A program made the position numbers and the translations under genes. Positions 51,660 through 63,660 of a stretch of DNA of 64,000 bases are shown one piece after another. Below the pieces are notes generated by a model. The model worked only from the letters and a program-made list of their open reading frames with translations. It was not told where the DNA came from and made no database searches. Source of the DNA: Pegea sp. RAD2-039 (taxonomy: Eukaryota > Chordata > Thaliacea > Salpida > Salpidae); the NCBI GenBank assembly GCA_034620365.1, contig JAQGEQ010000003.1, forward strand, positions 372,001 through 436,000, read 5' to 3'. Positions within the stretch are counted from its first letter, which is position 1. Every line of letters starts with the position of its first letter.

Positions 51660-52733
51660 GGCCTTTCTGAATGAAGTTCAGTTTAGAAAAACAAAGGATA
51701 ATGCCAAGAAGGTCACCGACACGCATAAAAAACTCACTGTAGACTGTGAGGACAGAGAAAACAATGTCATCATCTTTAATGTCTCTGAGATTGATAAAGA
51801 TGATGACAGTAAGTTTTTTAATCAAATGTGCTCTCAAAGCCTTGATTTTGTGGACGTCCCAAAGGTATCAATGACTAGACTTGGAGCAAAAAGCTCAGAT
51901 CATCAAAGACCGCTGAAAGTATCCTTTTAGGAAAATTGGAACAAACGCAAGTTTCTTGCCAAGCTGTATAAGCTAAAGCTTGAGAAAAAATTCGAGCGCA
52001 TTAGAGTAGCACATGACATGTGTGAAGATAATCGCTTAGAAAATAAGTGTCTTCTAAAAGAAGTGTATAACCGAAATCAGAAGAAACAACCAACTGATTT
52101 CAAATACAAGGTTCGAGGTCCACCATGGGCCTTGAGAATTGTCGAGGTTTTTTTCAAAAAACGGAAGTGGCGAATAACCACTGGACCCACATCTTTTTTT
52201 TTCAAACTCTCTCCGGACACAATTGTTAATACCCAAGATATCAATTTACAGAAGCCCATCATCAAATCTCACAAGCGTCAAAAAGACAATTCTTCTATCA
52301 CATTAGGTATGTTCTTCAACGCGCGGTCGATTACTAACAAAATTTTTCAATTGAAAGCTCTTTTGCATTCCCAAGATTTCAATTTGTTTTTATTACTGAA
52401 ACTTGGTTGAAACCGTTTTATTCTGATTCTTTTCTGGTTGACAGTGATCTTTTTTGTGTTTTGCGTTGTGATAGACTGTATGATAGAGGCGGCGGTGTTT
52501 GCGTAATTTACAAAACATCGCTTGCACCAAAGATCTCTAGAGTTCAGATCGATCCCGTTAATTACCCAGGGTTTGAGGTTATCACCTTTGATTTTCATTA
52601 CTCAAAGTCCAAATTTTCTCGTTTTATATGTACCTATCTACCACCCTCTAAATCTAATGATGAGGTTACTGTTAAGGCCTTATTGAAGGCTCTGAAGAGT
52701 GTTGTGTGTCCTGAGTTAAACACTATAAGATAA
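51660..52733 (+). mobile_element. CR1/Jockey-like LINE, ORF1 and start of endonuclease
   Basis: Plus-strand fragment. The first part encodes an ORF1-like protein (ENNVIIFNVSEIDKDD, TRLGAKS, then RLENKCLLKEVYN and KVRGPPWALRIV). The second part encodes the start of an apurinic-type endonuclease (MFFNARSITNKIFQLKALL, then RGGGVCVIYKTSL). ORF1 has a stop after KVSF, and one base shift breaks the frame at ITETWLKPF, so it is inactive. It stops near 52716-52735, where the right arm of the inverted repeat begins; the reverse-transcriptase part is absent. It probably belongs to the same family as 40735-41470, but the two do not overlap, so this is unproven. Confidence 0.85.
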
Positions 52734-54737
52734 ATTTCAACCACTAGGGCTGCAGTGAGCAACCAATTGTGTAAAATTTTAAATTTTATTAATAACTTTT
52801 TTCTACAGCTTACTTGCTTTCTTCAAAATATACAATCTAACCCACAGAAATGCAGATCAAACCGTATATGATATTGCAGCATTGATTTAAAAATAGTTTC
52901 TAATAGTTCGCTTGCAGGCATCGCATTTGTTTTTCAAAGTTACTAACGGATGTAATAAGTTGTTTTAATAAATTGAAACATCAGTTATATACAGGTTTTG
53001 TTTAGTTAGTCTAAAGTCAGCAGACAGCCATGTAAACTTTTGTAATCTTTTATAATTTTTAACGTTTCTTTATTTTCAGCTTTTTACAGGCTTAGAAACA
53101 AATATTTAAAATGCCTGGACGTAAATATCCTATAATTAATTTGATAAAAACAAAAGATGGGAATTACCCTGTACCAAGTATCGTAACTCAGGAAATTTTT
53201 GATTCGATTGCTCTGTTTAAACCCGATGATAAGGATATTTTTGTTGTTACTTATCCAAAAAATGGAACAACATGGATGGTAAGACATTCCAATTATTTAA
53301 AAAAATCTTAAAACCCAGTCTATTTTTGGTTTGAATAAGAATGGTTGTTTTAAAAAGATCTCAAAAAATATACTAAAACATTTTGAAAACCTGAATATAA
53401 ACTTTGTTTTATTAATCTACTTTTAGTTATAACTTCACAGAAACTTTGCCACTTTATCATTTAGTAGTTTCACCATTTTAATGAATAATGATAAAGTAAA
53501 ACCAATGAATTACAGACAATTCTCAAGCGAGATGAAAAGTTGATTTAAAAACAATTAATATAACTGTAACAAAAAATATGTTAACTAAAACAAGACGAAT
53601 GTCATCACAATTTCAATACACAGTTGTATTTGCTTCATATTCTACGAGGTGGAAAAACTGAGTTTACTGGAAACAACTTTTTCTTCTGTCATTATACTTC
53701 TATCGATTTTGTTGGAGCTGAACAGACCAAAACTATTCCTCCTCCAAGGTTGATTAAGACTCATTTAAAATTCAGCTTTGTTCCTTTTAACGATAAAACC
53801 AAATACATTGTTGTCGGTAAGTGTAACTTATTACTTCATTTAATTTGATAGGACATGTTAACAGTAAGAAACTAATTATTTATAGCTCGAAACCCAAAAG
53901 ATACAATCGTTTCATCTTTCTATCATACTGTTGGATTCGAAAGTTATGATTATGCTGATGGCAACTTCAGTGATTATCTAGATTATTTTTTGAAAGGAAA
54001 TTGTGTATTTGGTGACTATTTTGAAATGGTTCCCGCATGGTGGCAGCAGAGCAAGAAGCGAGATAACATCTATTTCTTATTGTATGAAGATTTGAAAAGT
54101 AATTTTGAAGAGTAAGTTTTCGAGTTTTGACCGAAAATGATGAAAGCTAGTGACAATTGTTATTTATACTTTAGAGAAATGACAAAAGTCGCAGAATTTT
54201 TGGGGCAAAATTACAAAGAGAAGTTATTTGAAAATAATTGTCAGTTGATGAATACGTTGAAGGAAGAATCAAAGTTTGAAAATATGCAAAAAAAGAGCAG
54301 TTCAACATTTGTTCCAGTAAAGTTTTAGATATATAATGTTTGAAAAATTAATTATATTTAAAATATCCATATTTGCTGTATAAGGTTAAAGTGAAACGAC
54401 CAGATGATGTTCCTTTTCTCCGCAAAGGCATCATCGGTGATTGGAAGAATTTGATGAACGAGTCTCAACGAAAAAGAGTAGATGAAAGGATGCGAGAAGC
54501 AGGAAGAAAGTATCCTGGTTTTGATCTGCTCTGGGATACTTATCATCAGTTCTTGTAGTTAACTCTCTTGTAAACTGCTTGTGACTTCAATTTGATCGCT
54601 GTAATGAAGTAAACTTTGATGAAATTATTGTTGAAACTTGATGAGTTTAAGGAAGTTTATAAATGTTATAAAATGAACGATGACAGATATTTTTGTTTGT
54701 TTAATACTTTGAGATCATTTTAACAGATATAGATACT
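52716..54737 (+). repeat. Right arm of about 2.0-kb inverted repeat
   Basis: Reverse complement of 45275-47297 with only scattered single-base differences. The left edge (TTAAACACTATAAG) abuts or slightly overlaps the truncated LINE. The two arms are separated by 5.4 kb containing METTL21, the transporter remnant, the SINE and the LINE. Confidence 0.95.
53111..54558 (+). CDS. Cytosolic sulfotransferase (SULT family), copy 2
   Basis: Five exons, 53111-53278, 53624-53816, 53886-54111, 54175-54316 and 54385-54558, give a 300-residue protein with the same PAPS-binding and catalytic motifs as copy 1 at 45454-46902. All splice sites are conserved (exon 3 acceptor TTATAG, exon 4 donor GTAAAG). The coding frame is intact. 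An acceptor-like TATTTTCAG ends at 53079, 31 bases before the ATG, and is kept in both copies. The shared 5' flank means both copies probably have the same proximal promoter, so both may be expressed. Substrate unknown. Confidence 0.95.
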
Positions 54738-57146
54738 GCAAAAATCAAACGTGACATTTTTGTTAAAATTTGAATACAAGTAAAATACTTTGCTCATAGG
54801 TATTGCCTCAAAAGTTATTCTAAACCTTAAAACTGTAATCTATCACCAAGCTTTACAAAGTTCTTAGCATTTAGGTTGTCCTTTTGAACCAGAAATAAGC
54901 ATGCAAATACTCTTTTTAATTGGAATTAATGATTACACTTTGATTAAAACAGTATTTTTTTTCTAATTGCTATAATAAATTTATTTACATATTCTATTAG
55001 ATTAATTTTAATTCTCAATTTATAGTTTACTTCTACCTCTGCAGAGTTCTTTCTATATCTCTTATGCTACATTTTGATACTTTCCACTCTTACTGTTTTG
55101 TTTTTGCTCATTTTAGGAAAGATCTTTTTAAACTCAATTTCGAATTTTCTATTTCTTCTTTTTAAAAACAATTAAGTTGAGATTGTTATTTACTTCTATT
55201 TAAAGAAAATTATCTAAGAGATCTTCATTAAAGTCTTCTTTTCAAGCTTTGATTTTACTAATACTTTAGGTCACAAAGGTGATATTTATGTATTATTACC
55301 CTGTACATATTAATCTGTACTTTTATATAGTTTTTAACATTTTATCAGCAAAAAAAGGTTTACAAACTCTGTGAGATACTTTTGGTTTTTTAACACTTTA
55401 GTTTAACAACTTAGTTTACAATTTGTTTACTACTGAAATTTGAATTTTTATTGTTTATTCACAAATTTACATAAATCCAATAAAATTCAGATGACCAGCC
55501 AAGTGTGGTACATCATTTCTTCATCATTAGTTTCATCACTCGTTAGTTTATCGCATATTTAATAAGTTTTATCATTGCTTCTACTTTCATGATTAATTAA
55601 GTTAATTTTTCCATTTACAAACCGTCAAGTTGTAACAAAAACATTCAAATGAAAGTTCTCTAAAAGAATACTTAAATCAGAATGCAATAAATGAAATAAC
55701 ATAATCATTTTTAACAATGACAGTTAAATGATATTATTTTTTCTTAAGATTTTTAGGAAACTACATTGGAAATTGTAAAAAATTCATTTAATTGTATTTT
55801 TTAGCTCACACTACCAACCACACAACTTTTACAATCATTTGCAGTTTATAAAAAATATATAATAAAAGTAAAGCTTAAATAGTTTTCAAAATATTAAAAG
55901 AAGTACTTTCAACTCATAGATTTTATTAAAATGTTTAATTAATTGAATTATCTTTAAATAAATGACAAAATAAGAACTTATAAATCAAAACTAATAAGAG
56001 ACAAATGATTTTATTAACTTTTCTAAATTAGTTGCAGACAATTTTGACAAATTATTAAATAATAAAAAAAATAGTGAAATAAATTCACTCTGCTTTAAAA
56101 TAACTTCAGGATAAAATATATTCTCTCCAAGTCATATCTACAGACTTATTAACAAACCAGGAGAACACATTAAAGAAGAGGAAGTATTGAGGCAAATAGA
56201 ATAAGCTTTTAGAATCTTAGAAGGGCTAGATGGAAGAGCCACACAAACAACAATTTTATAAGAATCAATTTTATATTTACAACTTAAAAAGTTAAAAAAT
56301 ATATAAAAAGTTGAGAAAACTGCAAAAGAAAGAGATAAAGTATTTTATTAAAAAAATGTAGCAAAAGTATTTAGACTTTTGAAAGTGTTCTTCTTAAATA
56401 TTATTAATATAAAATATAGAGCTTTTTATTGTATGATGTACAGCTTAGCTTATAATTATAGTCTTGTTCAACTAGAAATTCAAACACAAACTTACTGAGT
56501 AAACCATTCATAAAAAAACTCATCTATACTCATATGTCTCGCACTATTAACCATTTTCAATCACCAAGCACAGAATCTTACTATTTGAAATTTAAACATT
56601 TACTCTCAACATAATGTATCAAGTTTGATAAACAAAATTATTGCTGTTACTTATTGATACCAAACATAATCAGAAGATTTCAACTAATATATAATTAAGA
56701 TGTTAAATGTAAATATTTCAAAACCAATTATGACCGATTCTATTAACATAATTAAATATTACTATTTTATGTTTTAAAGTAAAAAATTAAAAATTGTTTT
56801 TTATTAGTAGATAAAAATGAGTAAAAATCAAAGAAAGTTTATTAAAATACTTTTAAATTTTAGTCAATTTAATAATAAAAAGTATATTTGTAAATATATT
56901 TTAAATAATATTGGGTTTCTTTATAAAGGCTTAAATCATCATTAGTATAAAATATTGACAACCAATGCAAAGAAATTTCTAGAAAGCAGTTTTAGAATAA
57001 TACAAGTTTTACTTCATCAAAGAAAGACTTCTAGATAAAATAAATAGTTTAATATAATACATAAAAATTAACCTTCAAAACAGTTTTAGAACCATGAATG
57101 TTAACGAATAAAAAAACAGACAAAATAAATAAAAGATATGTAATCT
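54738..57146. other. 2.4-kb AT-rich intergenic stretch
   Basis: No gene or recognised repeat. Ends at the 3' side of the minus-strand Aurora gene. Confidence 0.5.
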
Positions 57147-58064
57147 TCAAACTTTAATCTTGTGGGTAGAATTTTTCACTATCCAAGGATGCTCTAAAAG
57201 CTCTTCTAAAGACATTCTATGAGATGGATCAATTTTGAGAAGATTCATAATCACTTCTTGTGCACATGAAGAAACAAAATCAGGAAAATGATAATTCGAT
57301 GATAAAATATTTTCATACATTGTCTTTCTATCTTTACCATCAAAAGGAGTTTCACCAACTAAAAATTCATAATATAATACACCAATAGTCCATAAATCTA
57401 CTTTTTCATCATATTTAGCTCCTTGAACCATCTCAGGAGGAATATAATCTATTGTACCACACAAAGCTGTTCTAGCAGAACTTTCAGAATGAACAGAACA
57501 TCCAAAATCTGCTATTTTAAGCTCCCCCTTGCTTCCAAGGAGTAGATTTCCAGGTTTTATATCACGATGAATAATATTTTTTTCATGACAGTAAAGCAAG
57601 GCATCAATAAGTTGAACCATGTAAGTTGCAGCAACTTGTTCATTAAATCTTTCTTCTTTGATAAGTTTTTTATATAATTCCCCACCAGGAGCATATTCAA
57701 GAATTAAATAGACTTTACTCTTATCATGAAAGTATGAATATAAACGAAGAATATGTGGATGATAAAGATGAGATTGAATCTCTATTTCTCTCCTTAGCTG
57801 ATGTGCTACATTATTTTCTTTAATAATATGTTTATCTAAAACTTTTAATGCAACAACAAATTTTGATTTTTTCTCCATTGCTAAATAGACATTTCCAAAT
57901 TGGCCGCGTCCAAGAATTTGCCCGATTTCGAAATCTTCTATGCTCCATTTGCGTGGCTCTTCTTTAGAAAAACTATTATTGCTGCTACTATTTTCATTTT
58001 TTAATTTTTGTTCGAAATCTGAAGATGAACTAAAGAAATTCATATTTTCATTGTCGTCATTCAT
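57147..58064 (-). CDS. AURK: Aurora-family serine/threonine kinase, intronless, atypical activation loop
   Basis: Single open frame of 305 residues, the size of Aurora B/C. Aurora kinases drive centrosome, spindle and chromosome-passenger functions in mitosis. Kinase motifs: glycine loop GRGQFGNVY (52-60), catalytic lysine K74 in VALK, alpha-C glutamate E93 in [15 protein letters not shown] (D168), DFG (186-188), and YIPPEM and APE-region residues. Aurora-type features include the stretch [20 protein letters not shown] and the loop [11 protein letters not shown]. Three departures from the family: HRDIKPEN is HRDIKPGN (G172), the Aurora-typical DFGW is DFGC (C189), and the loop reads [10 protein letters not shown] where Aurora A has SSRRTTLCGT, so the autophosphorylated threonine (T288 in Aurora A) is alanine A200. 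The N-terminus is short, serine/asparagine-rich, with no KEN box seen. It has no introns in a window where most genes have many, so a retrocopy origin is possible. Confidence 0.95.
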   Translation of the reverse strand: MNDDNENMNFFSSSSDFEQKLKNENSSSNNSFSKEEPRKWSIEDFEIGQILGRGQFGNVYLAMEKKSKFVVALKVLDKHIIKENNVAHQLRREIEIQSHLYHPHILRLYSYFHDKSKVYLILEYAPGGELYKKLIKEERFNEQVAATYMVQLIDALLYCHEKNIIHRDIKPGNLLLGSKGELKIADFGCSVHSESSARTALCGTIDYIPPEMVQGAKYDEKVDLWTIGVLYYEFLVGETPFDGKDRKTMYENILSSNYHFPDFVSSCAQEVIMNLLKIDPSHRMSLEELLEHPWIVKNSTHKIKV

Positions 58065-61000
58065 CTCAAATATTATAGATTATCCCTCATTAAAATTAAG
58101 AATATAAACTTAAAAGCAATTTAAACAAGTCTCTCTATTCCTGATAAGAACTTTGAATTTAATGTTGTTTACAAAAATGGCAGTTGTAATTTTTGGAACA
58201 TACATTACAATATCTGAGGATTTTTAAAGTAACTTTTTTACAGGGCGAAGTGTGTTGAAAGGTTATAGGTAATCTTAATACATATTTTGATCTATTTACT
58301 TTTAAATTTTTATTACTTGTTGCATTTACCAGTTTCTAAACAGGTTTTTCTTAACCCTACAAATAATGATTGCTGGATTCTAACTGAATCAAATTAACAA
58401 TTTATAGATTATTATACGTTGATTTTATTATATAACTTTTTTTATTCGTAATTTTTATAATAAACCACTTACTAACTTACTTTTTAAAGACTTTAAAAAA
58501 TATCATCATTTAACAGCAATGTCTTGTAAAACTTTATTGATATTAAGAATACCTTATTTTGGTTTTTCAAGATTAATAATATTTATGAAATCGTCTAATC
58601 CATAACTACAAATGATGTTATAAACAGCTTTTACAGCGAATACAGAACAATAAAATGGAAGGTCCCTAAGAGAATCTTTAAAGGAAGTGCCAAAAATTAT
58701 ATCTATAAAGTAGGTTATTGGGGAGAAAATGAGTTAGATGAGTTTTTGTGAAAGAATCAATTCAAAGATTCAACAAAAGGTGCTAGGGAGAGAAATTAGT
58801 CGGCGGTTTAATAGTTTCTTTCTATCTAAGTTTATATGAGTAAGGAACTCTTTCTTTGGGAAGGTACATAACTAAAACATAACAAAGAGTTAAATACTTG
58901 AAATGCAGATTGGATAATAGAAAATAGAGAGTCTTTCATAAACCAGGAAAGAATTTGTTCATGTTTGTAAGTTAATTTGTGGATAAAAGTGAGCATATCA
59001 AGATCAGTAATTACAAAACTTCATCACAAGCTATTTTATGCTTTGAGAAAATTTTTCCAAACTTTTTATTTCTGGTGAAAACTCTTTGAAAACTAAACCT
59101 GGAAATTTCAGCTTTTGTAAGATCACTGAGATAAGTTTTTTTTTTACTTTTATTAACAAGATGTACCAGTTGATTAGCCAGAGTTTGATTTAAAGTTATT
59201 AGATTTATACAAATTACGTGATAATCTGCTGTCACAGATTTTATTAGTAGTCATGCAACTTAACAACTTTAGTATCATAATTCTTACACTAAAGCTTGCA
59301 TTTTGCTTTATAGGATTTTTCGACCTTATTATTCCAAGTTGACTAATTTTTAACCAATTTGGCATCCTGTGTTAAACTCCTGTAGATGTTTCTAAAAATT
59401 GGTGTTATAAAATTAAAGCAATATAACTCTTGTAAGCTAAAATTGTAGATAGAAATAGTCAGATGACTACTTTGGAAATTGTTTTGAGTTAAGTCACGTA
59501 GTTAATATTTTGATCAAATATCCGATAATCATGATTGATAAAACAAAGAATTCAAACAAAATTTATTCTTCATTAATTTATTTTTATATTACTTTAATAA
59601 TACTTATGTTTCATAATTAGCTTTTTTTAAATCATGTTTTTTAAATAGTAGCTTTTATCGAATTTGGTTATAGAAGTAAATTGCAGTTATCAATTGCAAA
59701 TTTCAATTTATCAACAACTAAGTTAAATTGATCAAAAATGAATAGCTTAGCAGTAACTTCTTTAGTGTATCAAAAAATCATAGCATAGGTTTACTTATTT
59801 ATATTATATAAAACTTTTAAAGTTTTATATTTCATTTTATTTTTTTCTTAACTACTTTGAAATCTTTCAAACTAAACGTAGTATAGTTTCCTTTGGCCAA
59901 GAACGATCATGCATATATATGCCAGGGCAGAAGTTATAAGTATCAAGCTGTTGCCCATTCAACAGGATTCCACTTTATACGCCAACAAGGTTTTGAAGCA
60001 GAACAGAAGGACTGATGCAGCTATACTCAGCTGGCTCCGCAGGAACTGCCAGAATGACACTAATTACGAATTATTTAGAAGAGTTCAACTTTAAACTTTT
60101 CGGAGTTTTGTGTCTCCTAAAAGTATTGTCATTAAACAAATTAACAAGGCCCTTTATTCACTTAAATATGCATTCGTCCGGACTCGAACCTGGGACAAAC
60201 TAAATAATGGATAGACCTAGCTAAAAAAGTATTTGTACCTTGTGTAAAGTTTTATTTTTTCAAAATTATTAAAAAAATAAAACTATTAGAACGAAAAATT
60301 GAAATTTTTTTGATCATGTGTTGATTATTCATTATTCCTTAAAAGTCAGAGTACAAGTTTATTTTTGTTTATAAAATTTTCGATCACGTGTTTTATATGT
60401 GTGACTTGCCAAATATTAGCTATTGTTTTAAAACTGCTATTCATATTAAACTTTTCAATGTTTACATGTCAATAAATTACTTAGCTAGATATTAGTTACT
60501 TCCTATTTTTTGTTAAGGAATTTTCGTATGATTATCTTTTTTTATTGATTTTAAAATTTATAATTTCTATAAACTTCACAAACGTTCACATAAACCAATT
60601 ACTTTCTATTTTTATTTTGCGACGTTTATATAATTTTTTGTTATTTTAAAATCATTTTTCAAACTTTGTTATTATTTATTTATTTTATTCCATGCATAAC
60701 TGCTAGTAACAAATTATACAGGTGAAAAAATTGCAATGTTGTTAACTTGTTAATCAAATTTTATTAGTCTTGATTTTTAACAAAGTTTTTAAAAAGATAA
60801 ATGATTTTGATGTAATGATGGGATCTGGAAGAAAATTCCAAACTATGGTCACCTCATAAATGTTTTTGAGTGATTAAATTTTGAATGAGCAACCTCTAAA
60901 GATTATTAAAAGATCTTTAAAGAATTTATTAAAGTTTAGATGATATTGACCATAATAATTTTTTATAATTTGAGAGTATTTGCTATTTTTTATATGTATT

Positions 61001-61776
61001 AAAATCTTCAAATATATTTTGTTATTTTTTAATTAATATAATTTACTAAAATTGTGTAAAATATAAAAACTATATTTTTTAATTTGAATCAGAATTAGTT
61101 AAGTGGTTTATTTATTTTTTGATGCAAAGAAATTTAGTTTAAAATTTAGAAGTTGAAAATCATCTAGTTAATAAAGATAAATTTAATAAAGTAATAAACT
61201 TTTAGTAATCTAATTTTCTTTTAGTTTTAGTAATTTTTATTTGTAACTTAAACATTAAAAAGTTTATATGTTTTTAAAGAAGGTCTTACTTTTACATATG
61301 GCATACAAACTGAGCAGTTAAATCATCTTAAAATAGATCCATCTATGTTTGTTAATACTTTACATTTTTTACAATAGAGCCTAGTTAAACTGAAATTTCT
61401 AAATTATATGACAAAAGATTTATTAAGAAATTAAAATACTTTATATATTCACTTTTTTTATTATTTTTAATTTATAAGCTTTTTAGATTATATTTTTTTA
61501 TTAATTATTAGATCAATTTTTGATATTTTAATCAGTTATATGTCTTTTTATTTTTAATATTTTTTTATAATTTTGATTAATTTATCAAAAAATTGTTTAA
61601 AAATGATTAGCTTTCATTCATAGAGTTTTTTTATTTATGACAATATTAAGTTTCACTAAAAAATAATTAAAAACCTGAAAAACAATTTAATAGCAGAACT
61701 TATACATTTTTTAGTTAAATCAATCTAAGAATTTGTTTTATTTTATTAAGCTAAAAATAGCAAAGTTATTTGAGAT
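58065..61776. other. 3.7-kb intergenic stretch with unidentified richer blocks
   Basis: No gene can be named. A block at about 58580-59370 is open on the minus strand for several stretches with more ordinary amino-acid composition (for example TKAEISRFSFQRVF), but no start, splice pattern or family was recognised. A second richer block lies at 59880-60200. The rest is AT-rich. Confidence 0.4.
60150..60260 (-). mobile_element. Possible tRNA-like (SINE head) remnant
   Basis: On the minus strand a good B-box GGTTCGAGTCC is preceded about 33 bases upstream by an A-box-like TAGCTAGGTC. A full cloverleaf cannot be drawn, so it is not a tRNA gene. It is probably a decayed tRNA-derived element different from the SINE at 51050-51242. 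Confidence 0.25.
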
Positions 61777-63660
61777 ATGTTGTTTAGTGTAAAAAACCAA
61801 ACAAACTTGGCTAAAAATGTCTTAAGAAGAAGTGTTTATCCAATACTTAAATCTAATAACTGTAGGCAAAGATTTTATAGCCATCAAGACTCTCTACCAA
61901 AACTACCTGTCCCTCCACTGGCTCAAACATTGGACAAATATCTTAAAACTGTTAGACCTCTAGTTGACGAGGACAGTTACAACAGAACAAAGACATTAGT
62001 TGAAGAATTTGGTAAAAAAGAAGGACAAGGTGAAGAATTACAATGTCAACTTGAGTTAAAAGCTAAATCAACAGCTAATTGGCTAACTAAATGGTGGCTA
62101 GAAAATGCTTATTTGAAGTCAAGGGCCACAGTGGTCATTAACTGTAGTCCTTCAGTGACATTTCCGAGGTATAATTTTAGTGGCATGGAAGGACAAATTA
62201 AGCAAGCTGCAAAAGTGATTTCAGCTATTTTGAACTACAAAGTTCAAATTGATGCTAGAGAAGTACCTATTGAAAAGCTTGGTAACTCACCACTTTGTAT
62301 GGACCAGTATTACAACCTTCTCTCCACTTGTAGAGTACCTGGACAACCAATGGACCATATAGTATACCATGGACATGATGGGACTCCACCTGGTCACATT
62401 TCAGTTTGTCATAATCAACATTTTTTTGAATTGAGATGTTTTAGGCATGATGGGAGACTGTTGACTCTTGCTGAGTTTGAGACACAATTAGAGAGGATTA
62501 TCAGAGCATCTGAGACCCAGGGACACCCAGTAGGGCTCCTAACAGCAGCCGATCGTGATACTTGGGCTGATAGTTACAACAAACTATCACGAATACCCAG
62601 CAACGCAGCTTCATTAAGATCAATTGAGAGCTCTATCTTCCTAATATGTCTTGATGAAGAATCTAGTGATGTTAGAGACAATCTTTGGAGAAGTGATTTT
62701 GCTCTTCGATCTTTACATGGAGGAGGTAGTAAGATATCTAGTGGGAACCGATGGTTTGATAAAACAATTCAGATGATTGTGGATCAAAACGGAGGAGTCG
62801 GACTCGCGTATGAGCACAGTCCAGCTGAAGGACCCCCAGTTGCTGCCATGTTAGATTTTGTGTATCAATTCTGTGAAAATCTCCCTCCCCAAAAACCCTC
62901 TTCACTCCTTGATCTTCCTCCACCAAGAAAACTACAGTTTAAACTTGATGATGACGTCATTGACGCGATAGATAAAGTAGCTTGCGAACTAGATCAATCT
63001 ATCAGTAAATTACATCTTTCTGTGAATGAATTTACTGATTTCGGGAAAAACTTCCTTAAAACGAATCACGTGAGTCCGGACTCTTTCATACAAATCGCGA
63101 TGCAGCTTGCTTATTTCCGGTTGCATCAAAGTGCTCCTGCTACTTATGAAAGTGCCTCTCTTCGACGTTTTCTATTGGGGCGGACCGATACAATCCGGTC
63201 ATGCTCTATTAAATCGGATCAATTTGTCAGGGCAGTTGTGGACGGTTTTTCTAGCGATAAACTGTCCCATTTGATGGTAGAGGCAATTAACGAACATCGT
63301 AGTTATGTGATGGCTGCTGTAGATGGTAATGGGATTGATCGGCATCTATTGGGTCTTAAATTAACAGCTTTGGAATCCACCGGATGTATTCCTGCCATCT
63401 TTCAGGATTCAACTTATCAACGAGCCATGCAGTTTAATTTGTCCACGAGTCAAGTTAGCTGTAAAGCTGACCTGTGTATGGCTTTTGGTCCTGCATTATC
63501 TCAAGGATATGGTATCTGTTATAATCCAAAACCGGATAAACTTTTGTTTTCTGTTTCTTCTTATGATGATCCTGATTATGAAGTTGAAACATTTGCAAAA
63601 GAGTTTTCAGATGCTATGAAGTTTATGGGCGGTCTCTTCAGAAAACAGAGTAAACTGTAA
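61777..63660 (+). CDS. CRAT: Carnitine O-acetyltransferase, intronless
   Basis: Single open frame of 627 residues, typical for CRAT. It moves acetyl and short acyl groups between CoA and carnitine, buffering acetyl-CoA in mitochondria and peroxisomes. The fold signature is present throughout: LPKLPVPPLAQTLDKYL at the start of the domain, catalytic histidine H347 in AYEHSPAEGPP, and LSTSQV with a following FGP and GYGICYNP near the C-terminus. The N-terminus (MLFSVKNQTN, VLRRSVYPILK) is basic and lacks acidic residues, a mitochondrial presequence. The last three residues are SKL, the canonical peroxisomal PTS1 (human CRAT ends AKL). So both targeting signals sit in one protein. GC content and codon use are richer than the surroundings, especially after 62900. 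The lack of introns is unusual here and could mean a retrocopy that replaced the parent. Confidence 0.97.
   Translation: MLFSVKNQTNLAKNVLRRSVYPILKSNNCRQRFYSHQDSLPKLPVPPLAQTLDKYLKTVRPLVDEDSYNRTKTLVEEFGKKEGQGEELQCQLELKAKSTANWLTKWWLENAYLKSRATVVINCSPSVTFPRYNFSGMEGQIKQAAKVISAILNYKVQIDAREVPIEKLGNSPLCMDQYYNLLSTCRVPGQPMDHIVYHGHDGTPPGHISVCHNQHFFELRCFRHDGRLLTLAEFETQLERIIRASETQGHPVGLLTAADRDTWADSYNKLSRIPSNAASLRSIESSIFLICLDEESSDVRDNLWRSDFALRSLHGGGSKISSGNRWFDKTIQMIVDQNGGVGLAYEHSPAEGPPVAAMLDFVYQFCENLPPQKPSSLLDLPPPRKLQFKLDDDVIDAIDKVACELDQSISKLHLSVNEFTDFGKNFLKTNHVSPDSFIQIAMQLAYFRLHQSAPATYESASLRRFLLGRTDTIRSCSIKSDQFVRAVVDGFSSDKLSHLMVEAINEHRSYVMAAVDGNGIDRHLLGLKLTALESTGCIPAIFQDSTYQRAMQFNLSTSQVSCKADLCMAFGPALSQGYGICYNPKPDKLLFSVSSYDDPDYEVETFAKEFSDAMKFMGGLFRKQSKL

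Noticed and set aside
51565-51690. Start of a LINE ORF1 at 51565
   Set aside because: The first part of that frame is antisense to the transporter exon (KSLKDCLKEKQLWIFY); LINE-like protein begins only after about 51660.
53084-53287. Open frame opposite sulfotransferase exon 1 (and its mirror at 46726-46929)
   Set aside because: Antisense shadow of the real exon.
62738-62926. Minus-strand open frame inside CRAT
   Set aside because: Shadow of the 627-codon CRAT frame, with no family features.
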